Below, piece after piece: positions 56,715-64,000 of a stretch of 64,000 bases of DNA (the stretch's first letter is position 1; each line of letters starts with the position of its first letter). This DNA comes from Imbricaverruca yamaguchii. Lineage: Eukaryota; Arthropoda; Thecostraca; Neoverrucidae. Made by a program: the position numbers and the translations under genes. The DNA is taken from NCBI GenBank assembly GCA_034440575.1, contig JAOTOL010001223.1:207501-271500 (forward strand). The letters are read 5' to 3'. Under the pieces are notes generated by a model. That model was not told where the DNA came from, ran no database searches, and saw only the letters and a list, made by a program, of their open reading frames with translations.

Positions 56715-57330
56715 CATTATGTTTGCGGCTCTGGGGAGTTAATTTTGAGGGAGATTTGAAGAAAAAAAATATTTGGAATCAGAAAAGGAAAGCAGAATCG
56801 ACCAGAACCATATAATTTTTGGCCACACAAAAATCAAAATTTTATTTTTTGGAATTCCAAAATTTTGAGTTTCAAGTTTTCTTTAATTTTTCTCCTCTAA
56901 TGAGTAGAGCGGACTGAAAGATATTGTTCGAAGTCAACATGCTTCGACAAAAAATTCTTACTTTAGCCAGAAACTTCGATTTTAACTCTAAAGGGCAAAT
57001 ATACAAGACTAAAAAGTATAAAAAACGGAAAACAAATTCCTCTGGTGCGTTTTGTTGCATCCCAAAAGATAAGCAAACGCTGAAAGATTCAATAAAATAT
57101 ATTCATTCGTTAAAGCGTGACGACTGGTTGAACTATTTTGGAGCCGGCCTCACTTGACCTTGACTAACTCGTTGACCCTAGATGACCTGATTTTAAAATT
57201 ATGACACAACATGCAAAATGAATGTGGGTAAAGACATGCCAAATTTCGACGCGCTGTCGCGCGCCGTTCTTTCACTGTTCGCGGACAACCTTAGGAGGTC
57301 GTCAACGACCCCCCGGGACGACGCGAGCTA
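56715..57330 (+). mobile_element. TTAA-type element, copy 5b, 5'-truncated
   Basis: Begins inside the family consensus (TTTGCGGCTCTGGGGAGTT) and runs to CCCCCCGGGACGACGCGAGC, passing the GACTAACTCGTTGACCCTAG block and CGCTGTCGCGCGCC. The terminal TTAA is lost. Confidence 0.72.
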
Positions 57331-57499
57331 AAAGACGCGCCGAGCGAAGGCTGGGCGGATCGACCGGGAAGTTATGTCAGCGGTCACGGCAGCTGTCCAT
57401 GAGTCATGACGACCATGGCAGCCACTCGTAAGTCGGCACGTCATTTGCGAGCCGCCATGCCCGTCACTCAGATCGACGGCAGACGATCAAGTAGACCAG
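57331..57499. other. Spacer, nothing recognised
   Basis: Short GC-rich DNA without a feature. Confidence 0.4.
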
Positions 57500-57720
57500 A
57501 TCAAGTGTACCAAAGGTGCCCTTCGCGCCCAAAACTGCCCTTTTGGCCAAACACTTTTTCACGCCCCCCCCCCACGGTCAACAAACCTTCCAGTGTGCCC
57601 CGGGCCGCAAGGTGCCTTTTTGGAGCCGGTCAGGTGCCCTTTTGGAGGCGGCCAAGTGCCCTTTTCGATCCGGTCCCCCCCGCCCCATGGAAAAATCCTG
57701 GGTGCGCGCCCGGGTACGGG
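57500..57720. repeat. GTGCCCTTTTGG-type repeats with hAT-like end
   Basis: Four to five loose copies of a 25-30-bp unit with GTGCCCTTTTGGAGCCGGTC. It ends GGAAAAATCCTGGGTGCGCGCC, the reverse complement of a GGCGC(G)CACCCAGGATTTTTCC terminus seen in many hAT-like non-autonomous elements. Assignment is inference. Confidence 0.5.
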
Positions 57721-57805
57721 CCTGCAAGGCAGTCGTGTCGGCGACGAATACAGCCGCACTAGCTACCACGGCAGCCTAGCTAGTCATCAAGATAACTGTG
57801 TCGCG

Positions 57806-58498
57806 ATGACAGTGATATGGCCGATGACAGTGGTGACCTGGTGTGGGGCAGTGCTGGTATGGTGTGACGCTGTGTCGGCCAACTCCACGCACATATACAG
57901 GTCGGACATGCTCTTCAATAGCCGGTGGTTGAAGGACGTGTCCCAACGCTTCATGTGCGCTGCTTTCTACAACTGTCACGCGCCTGAATGCGACGGCTCC
58001 ACCTACGGTAACGGCTTCTGTCGGCTTCTCCCAGGGGCGTGCGCCACGCTGAAACGTTCAACAGCACCTCCAAGGTGGTCAGCCACATGTACCATCCCCG
58101 GCCAGAGCCGAAGCTGGCCGTATGTCCGGATGGCTGGCTCGGAGTCGAAGACCACTGCTACCGCTGCATGCCTGACGGCGCCAACAGGCACGAGACGGAC
58201 CAGTGGTGCGCCAACCTGCAGCCGGGAGGTCCGCTCGCCGCCGTCCCCAACACTGTCTGGAAGGCACTGTAAGCGCACCCTCCGAAGCGGTATGCCTGGA
58301 TTGGCGTGTCAGACGAGGTCAGCGAAGGCTCCTTCCAGTCGGTGGACATTCTAGACTCTGGTTGAACTGGACGGACGAGCAGCCTAGCGACAAGTCTCAC
58401 CTAGAAAACTGGATAATAATATCGGTAGGAAGAATGTGGGATGACACATGCGCAAACAATCGCCATTTCATCTGTCACATTCCACGCACAACCTGTTG
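57806..58498 (+). pseudogene. C-type lectin-like gene, broken
   Basis: Starts MTVIWPMTVVTWCGAVLVW, a plausible signal peptide with cleavage after DAVSA, then a Cys-containing N-terminal region (FMCAAFYNCHAPEC). The frame breaks near 58033. The next frame (58039-58272) holds CPDGWLGVEDHCYRC and the start of the lectin fold and meets a TAA at 58270; beyond it the same frame gives RYAWIGVSDEVSEGSFQSVD. A second break near 58350 leads to LNWTDEQPSDKSHLENW and MWDDTCANNRHFICH, ending at 58498. WIG, the QPD position (QPS here) and the FIC end identify the fold; ENC is ENW. Two frameshifts and a stop suggest a pseudogene. Missed introns are possible but no clear splice sites fit. Confidence 0.72.
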
Positions 58499-58750
58499 AG
58501 GGCAGCCGCTGGCCCAGTGGGAAACGTAACTGACCGTAGCCGTGCGGTCTCGAGTTCGAATACTGCCACAAGCGTGAGATTTCGGTTTTCCCCGATCATT
58601 AGGCGTGCTTGATGCTAAATGGCCCACACAGCAACATCCGTGGCAAAGACCGGGAGGTTCACCCAATATTCTGATATTCTTCCAAATGTCAGATTTGAAC
58701 CGCAGACCCCTCGATATAGGTGCATGCATGAGACACGAACCAAGTAGCGA
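58499..58750 (+). mobile_element. tRNA-like SINE, directly after the lectin remnant
   Basis: The A box CTGGCCCAGTGGGAAAC (58509-58525) and the B box GAGTTCGAATACTGC (58552-58566) match tRNA-type promoters. Near the other end, on the - strand, GGTTCAAATCT (58701-58691) looks like a second B box, but no A box was found there. Boundaries are uncertain. Confidence 0.55.
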
Positions 58751-59129
58751 GACATGAGACTATGACAAAGAGACGGACATAAGCTTCAACGAAAAACAAT
58801 CAGGATTTCAGGGTAGCGAAAATTTAGGTTTACTGTTGTTTAGACCGTAGGACCATGCTTGCTACCATGCTTCATAACAACATTTATTAGAAGCCTAGTG
58901 GAGCAAGGTGTAGCATGCACCTATTGTAATTCCCGCATTATCACCAGCTCTGGATAGCTGTCTTAATGGTAAGTGCCAACCGTAAAATTACGGGCGAAAA
59001 AGGCGCGCACACCGTATATTTCGATTTCTATGCTCAGGGGTTATCGACGCAAGTTCCTCTCTGTGGAAGCCTTTGGAAACAGCGGCACGACGGGAGTAAT
59101 CAGCAAACATGACTAGTCTGGCTGCCTGC
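58751..59129. other. Spacer, nothing recognised
   Basis: About 380 bp without a gene or repeat. Confidence 0.5.
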
Positions 59130-59262
59130 GGCCTGACGACGGGTCCAGCTGGCTATCGTCAGAGGAAAGATCCGGCTGGTTGTGGTCCGATGACAGAACC
59201 GGCTGGTTGTGGTCAGATGACAGATCCGGCTGGTTGTGGTGCGACGACAGAGCCAGCTAGCT
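59130..59262. repeat. 27-bp minisatellite
   Basis: About four to five copies of a 27-bp unit GACAGATCCGGCTGGTTGTG plus GTCCGAT. It is a multiple of 3 and so keeps a + frame open (PAGCG repeats), with no sign of a gene. Confidence 0.88.
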
Positions 59263-60453
59263 CTAACCCGTGGACAAATCCGAGGACAGACCGGGGGACT
59301 TATCCCATTTCTCCCCGCATATCAACACCAGATGGACACACCAGACGTATGGCTATTTATGCAAGAAATTGACTATGCATTCTGGTGCGTATCAGTTATC
59401 TTCCGTGCAGTCGCATCGCAATTGAGGAACCAGTTGCTTTTCTAATCGAATTATAGACAAAAGAATTGATAAAATGCTGCAATTTTTGGGGTTGGCGTCT
59501 GGCTGCTGTCGCAGAGTGGACATACAAGTAAAGCCATGGTGGTTGGGAATGCCCAAAGTACGTGCAATGAAGTAAAAGTACGTAAGCTCTCTATTGCGCA
59601 TAAAATACTCGAGAAAAACGGTGTGCTTCGGCTCTGCCAAGCGCCTCTTAACTCAGTTTTCCATCAGGAGCCCTTCCTTCTGCATGCCAGAGAAGCGCCA
59701 TGGGCCACAGACCCGATACGTGGGCGTACTGGAGCCTTCAATTTGATCGTCCGTATGCACACCTACAGCTGTCACGCATGAAGTGAACACACAGTGCAAA
59801 TGTGACAGATGCGTTGCAGTGCCGGCACATTCCTAGTGCCTCCTTTCACCAGTCCCTCTAGTCCCTGTTTCTGGATCAGATTCCGAACCAAGCGGGAAGT
59901 TGCTTAATATCTACGGCGGCTGATAGATGGGTGGATTAGACTCTCCTCGACCTTTAAAACCTGGACAACTTCAACACCGCCATCCAATAAAAGAATGAGC
60001 ATGTATTCTCAGCCTTTTCAGTCAGGTACTACACACATATAAAACACAACGCCGTGAGAAAACGTGGACAAGTGTACTTACCAAGTCAATGATCTGTGAT
60101 AATGCACTTCCGACGAAGAATGCCTGATATAATGTAAACATTGTTTAATAATGCACGTGGAAGTAATTGTCTGGGTTGCCGCCAAAATATACACACCTAC
60201 CCAGGAAACCCACCGGTCTCATGGCATTGATCTGCCGCTCAACAGCGCCGACTGTCTTTACCAGATACCGCTTTGCGGCACACCTCTTTAGCATACTTTT
60301 TGAAGCATACTGTGCAAGCCTGGGGCCCACCTCAGACGCTGGCCAGCCAAGACTCATTCACTACACGGCAACTGGATTCATAGCTGTCAACCAGCTAGCT
60401 TCAAACTAACGCAACTTGGACCTCTTCGGCCTCCGGTCTATTGGGCCGTTCAA
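59263..60453. other. Region downstream of HELLS, nothing recognised
   Basis: No other gene was recognised between the repeat and the HELLS stop. No clear polyadenylation signal for HELLS was identified on the - strand. Confidence 0.5.
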
Positions 60454-61683
60454 TCAGTGGGCAGTCTCCTCATCCTCCAGGACCTCGAACACGCCGTTGT
60501 CGGCGCGCCGTGACGCAACGTTCCTCTTCTGCTGCCAGGCTTGTACCAAGTCCGTATGGTCGAGCAGAGCATCCAGCTGGGCATCGGTCAGAGCCGCGCC
60601 GCCTGCGTCCACCATCCTCTGATGCTGCTGGTCGCGCAGCAGCGCCAGCAGCTCGTCCGGCGAGATCGGAGCCAGACTGGTGCTCACGTGGTCGCGCCGG
60701 CCCGACTTGAACTTGCCGGCGTGCATCACCATCTTCTCCAGCTTGCGCTTGGCGGCGGCGCGCTCCACAATGCGCTGGTCGATGGTGCCGGCGGCGACCA
60801 GTCGGTACACGACCACCGGCCGCGTCTGGCCGATCCTGTGCGCGCGGTCCTGCGCCTGCAGGTCGCACTGGGGGTTCCAGTCGCTGTCGTAGATGATCAC
60901 CGTGTCGGCCGCACACAGGTTGATCCCCAGACCGCCGGCGCGCGTGGAGATGAGGAACACGCCGAGGTCGGGGTCGCTGGTGAACTGGCCGATGCACTGC
61001 TGGCGGTCCTCGATGGAGCACGTCCCGTCCAGGCGCACGAAGGCGTGGCCGCGCAGCGTCAGGAAGTCGGCCAGGATGTCCAGCATCATCGTGAACTGGG
61101 AGAAGATGAGGATCTTGTGGCCGGATGCGCGCAGCCGCGCCAGCATCGCGTCCAGAACCATCAGCTTGCCACTCTTCTCCACCAACTCGGGCACCAGCAG
61201 GAACTCGCGCGTCTCTGGGTCAATCGGGTGCTCCACCAGGAACGGATGGTTGACCACGTGCCGAAGAATCATCATCTTGTTTTGCATCCGCAAGTGGATG
61301 CGGACGTCCTTGGGCTTGCTGGACTTTGCTGGGAGGCCGCGAGCCTCATCCAGTTTCCGCACCCCGTCCTCCCAGCGTGCTTCGTCCTCCATCACGTCGG
61401 CGCCGTCGGAGAAGAGGAACTCGAAGCTGACGCCCTCCTTGCAGGATCGGCGTGGCCGGCCGTTGCGGTCCAGCTCGGGTGGCGCTTCTGGGTCGTCGCC
61501 GTGCCGCTTACCCATAAGTGTTGCAATAGTTTTGTCCACGGTGGCGCGGTACAGACGGTGCTGGTCCTCCGTCAGAGGGCAGTACACCAACACCTCCCGC
61601 TTGGGTGGGATGTCCAGGTCCACGTCACACTTGATGCGTCGCAGAAAGAACGGCGTCAGGATACCGTGCAGAGTCGACACCAC
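60454..61683 (-). CDS. HELLS: HELLS/LSH SNF2 remodeller, C-terminal exon
   Basis: Second and last coding exon, 409 residues (514-922 of the joined protein) and stop. HELLS (LSH; DDM1 in plants) is a nuclear SNF2-family ATPase that remodels nucleosomes and supports DNA methylation and heterochromatin. This exon starts at acceptor TATCCGCAG with VVSTLHGILTPFFLRR and carries the second helicase lobe: PPKREVLVYCPL, MILRHVVNHPFL, motif IV ILIFSQFTMMLDIL (704-717), motif V STRAGGLGINL (759-769) and motif VI QDRAHRIGQTRPV. The C-terminal tail (LDALLDHTDLV...FEVLEDEE) matches the HELLS end (LLDRSDL...FKILEN, as I recall) and separates it from other SNF2 proteins. GC-rich and free of defects. A long + strand open frame across it is a shadow. 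Confidence 0.95.
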   Translation of the reverse strand: MVSTLHGILTPFFLRRIKCDVDLDIPPKREVLVYCPLTEDQHRLYRATVDKTIATLMGKRHGDDPEAPPELDRNGRPRRSCKEGVSFEFLFSDGADVMEDEARWEDGVRKLDEARGLPAKSSKPKDVRIHLRMQNKMMILRHVVNHPFLVEHPIDPETREFLLVPELVEKSGKLMVLDAMLARLRASGHKILIFSQFTMMLDILADFLTLRGHAFVRLDGTCSIEDRQQCIGQFTSDPDLGVFLISTRAGGLGINLCAADTVIIYDSDWNPQCDLQAQDRAHRIGQTRPVVVYRLVAAGTIDQRIVERAAAKRKLEKMVMHAGKFKSGRRDHVSTSLAPISPDELLALLRDQQHQRMVDAGGAALTDAQLDALLDHTDLVQAWQQKRNVASRRADNGVFEVLEDEETAH

Positions 61684-62443
61684 CTGCGGATAATGGGCAA
61701 ATGTTGGAAATGGAACATAGCTTGGAAATGGCTACTGACGGGAAGCGGTGCGCGGCTCTTAAGCGTCATGCCAGCTAAAATTCTGGTCAGCAGGATTATT
61801 GTATATCTTTCACGAGAAACGCAGGTCCATTGACTCAGTTCGCTGGCTGAATACCATGCCACTACGTGGCGAGGTCAATTACGTCATTAACTTACATTTT
61901 ACAATGACCTAGTCCTTGGCAAGCAGTCCGTTCTTCACTTTTCTCCTTTCCAGATACTTTCCATGAAAACTTACGTCGAGGTAGTTGAATTTTTTTATCA
62001 CCGTTGGAAAACAACACGATTATGATTCGCAGACAGAACTTCCCAACTGCCCAGCAAAGCCACACTTCGGACGTCTGCCTTTTAGAGTTCGGTTTCACTT
62101 CCATAGCCATAAAGCGAACTGTTCATTTAGTTGTAGAACAACCCATCCTGACCGTGGACAAGACATGAAGGCGCAAGCCAAACTGGTCACCGGGCAGACG
62201 ATATTGTCAGGGCTCTCACATGCCTTCTGCAGTGGCGCGTCAGGTCACGCAGTGCAGAGTATGTGAGACAAGAGAGACTACGCCAGTGTGTAATAAGAGA
62301 GTGTAATAAGACAAGGACTACGCCAAGGCCAACAGTCCGCGAACTAGTTCAGCTGTGTAATGTTTCGGGTCTGCTGGATCAGCACCCCTACACAATCCAG
62401 CGATGTCACACCTAAGGTCTCCATGCATCAGCGCCCCACTCGC
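61684..62443 (-). other. HELLS intron with GC-AG borders
   Basis: 760 bp. On the - strand the donor reads CAG/GCGAGT (GC at 62443-62442) and the acceptor CCGCAG/GTGG (AG at 61685-61684). The join keeps phase 0 and gives EREMQ/VVSTLHGILT, the same spacing as in human HELLS (EREQNVLHMLHQILT). The nearest GT (62439-62438) would break the frame. Nothing else was recognised inside. Confidence 0.82.
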
Positions 62444-63982
62444 CTGCATCTCTCGCTCCTGTTCCACAATTTTGTCGTCGTCTCCAGCGGTGGTCATGCC
62501 GGTCGCGTCGAACCACGACTCGAACACGGCCAGGTCGTCGAAGATCTCGGGCATGATGAAGTTGAGCAGCGACCACAGTTCGGCCAGACTGTTCTGCAGC
62601 GGAGTGCCTGTCAGCAGCAGCCGGTTGACGGACGTGAAGCGACGCAGCTCGCGCACCAGACGGCACTGGTGGTTCTTGAGTCGGTGCGCCTCGTCCACCA
62701 CCAGGTACCGCCACTGGTACTTGCTGAGCAGCGTCGCGTCGCGGATGACGACGTCGTACGACGTCACCACCACCGGGTGCATGGGCACCCGGCAGCCCGG
62801 CAGGCGGTAGAATTTATCGATGCGCGACAGCATCGTGTGCCGGTCGGAGCCGTGGTACACCACCGTGGGGATGTCGGGCGCGAATCTCTGCAGCTCAAGC
62901 AGCCAGTTGGGCAGCGTGGAGAGTGGCGCCACCACCAGAAACGGCCCCACCACACCCTGCTCCATCAGATAGGCCAGCAGCGCCACCGTCTGTATCGTCT
63001 TGCCCAGGCCCATCTCGTCGCCCAGGATGCAGTTGACGCCGTTCTCGAACATGACACGCAGCCAGTTGTAGCCCTCCAGCTGGTAGTCGCGCAGGACGCC
63101 GCCCGACAGGAGCCGAGGCTGTGCGCCGTCCTCGGCCGCCGGCGTCGCCACATGCGCCTCGGGCTGAGAGTCAGCGTCCGAAGCACCCGTCTGGGATCCC
63201 GAATCCTGCGGACAGCTCGTCTGAGACGAGACGGCGCTGTCGTCCTCGACACGTGCCGCCTTTCGTCCACGGCACGCCGTCGCCGCCCGCTTCCGCTTGC
63301 TGGGCGCGGCGACATTCTCCTTGTTGGCGGCGCGTGCCGAGCGACGGGGCGCGACCGCCTCGCCAGCCGTCCTCTTTTTGGCGTCGCGCTTGGCGCGCTC
63401 CGCCAGCGCAGTGCGACCCTTCTCGTGCTGGTCTTCGATTTTATCCACCAGGTAATTAACATAGAACTGGCTCGTATTGAGCAAACGCAGCAGGCGTTTG
63501 TATCGCTCCTCACGCAGCTCGTGCTCGCTGTGGAGTTCAATTTCGCGCTGCAGCCGCTCCGATTCCGCCTCGTTCTCGGCCTGCAGCCGTGCTTCCTCTT
63601 CCAGCCAGTCGCGGCTCACCTCGGCTTCGACAGTTGTTTCCTCGCCACCGGATGGCCCTGGCTGGAGCCCGGTCGGCGCCACCTCCGACAGCTTGCGCTC
63701 GTCTTCGGCCTCCGACTTGAGCACGATGTGCTCATCCCTGCTCGGGCGGTGCGCCTCCTCAGCCGGCTCGGCCGGACACAGACAGCCGCCGAGGATCGGC
63801 GACGTGCGGCTCGAGTGGTCAGAGTGTGGCGACTCGGTACCGTTCACGATGGCGCCGGACTGGTGCGCCAACTCACCGTGCTGCCCGCGCACCCCAGCCG
63901 ACATGCATTTACGCGACCGCTGGCCAGCTCCCGACGTGGAGGACGATCCGGGCCTGCGACGGGATGCTAATGCTCCTGGCAT
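62444..63982 (-). CDS. HELLS: HELLS/LSH SNF2 remodeller, N-terminal exon
   Basis: First visible coding exon, 513 residues, ATG at 63982 in the context CACAACCATGCC, 18 bp from the window edge. Residues 1-120 are low complexity; 121-205 form a charged coiled-coil region (EEEARLQAENEAESERLQRE, then RYKRLLRLLNTSQFYVNYLV, as in HELLS). Residues 206-290 are a basic, Ser-rich linker. The first SNF2 lobe starts at LRDYQLEGYNWL (297-308). It has Walker A DEMGLGKT (322-329, Lys328), APLSTLPNW, YLVVDEAH (Walker B, 430-433), LLTGTPLQN (456-464) and LNFIMPEIFDDL. Human HELLS, as I recall, has DEGH at motif II. The protein (922 residues) is longer than the human one (838) in its N-terminal part. An upstream exon outside the window cannot be excluded. 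Confidence 0.94.
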
Positions 63983-64000
63983 GGTTGTGCTCCTGGTGGA

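Noticed and set aside
60541..61833. 430-residue + strand frame opposite HELLS
   Set aside because: Shadow of a GC-rich coding exon; the - strand frame has every SNF2 motif.
62438..62440. GT donor 4 nt downstream of the GC donor in HELLS
   Set aside because: It would shift the frame at the only plausible acceptor.
62360..63970. 536-residue + strand frame opposite HELLS exon 1
   Set aside because: Shadow frame caused by codon bias of the real gene.

Overview
This window looks like nuclear DNA from an arthropod, probably a crustacean. The coding exons are GC-rich and compact, use GT-AG (once GC-AG) introns, and sit far apart in repeat-dense DNA. The species call is inference: the Ih/HCN channel exons resemble insect Ih proteins closely, but no search was run.

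Layout. (1) 5.8-41.3 kb, + strand: the 3' two thirds of an Ih (HCN) channel gene, from the pore to the stop codon. The exons for S1-S5 are not visible and presumably lie to the left of the window. Two parts are present as tandem duplicate exons: pore/S6 (5810-6028 and 6065-6283, both 219 nt, only 36 bp apart) and the end of the C-linker with the start of the cyclic-nucleotide-binding domain (32166-32283 and 33088-33205, both 118 nt). Single exons encode the first part of the C-linker, the rest of the CNBD and the C-terminal tail. (2) 41.3-50.4 kb: a near-continuous run of tandem repeats and transposon remnants. (3) 51.15-51.65 kb, - strand: an intact intronless IMMP1L-type mitochondrial inner-membrane protease, between two diverged direct repeats. 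(4) 53.5-58.8 kb: a decayed transposon-associated gene, TTAA-type element fragments, a broken C-type lectin gene and a tRNA-like SINE head. (5) 60.45-63.98 kb, - strand: a HELLS/LSH-type SNF2 chromatin remodeller in two coding exons, joined by an apparent GC-AG intron.

Repeats. At least fifteen different minisatellites are present, with units of 10 to 54 bp. Mobile DNA includes a TTAA-flanked family with CCCG...CGGG ends (about 840 bp, piggyBac-like), a 2.9-kb element with about 0.6-kb terminal inverted repeats and a broken transposase-like gene, a LINE reverse-transcriptase fragment, hAT-like ends and SINE heads. Several families carry many AGGTCA/TGACCT half-sites in nuclear-receptor-like spacings.

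Most striking observation: a 1.5-kb satellite ends about 20 bp before the first pore exon. Its dimer unit carries the optimal branch-point heptamer TACTAAC about 25 times, and its last unit seems to supply the branch site for that exon. With the 36-bp gap and the two frame-locked exon pairs, this suggests an unusual mutually exclusive splicing arrangement in a pacemaker channel gene.
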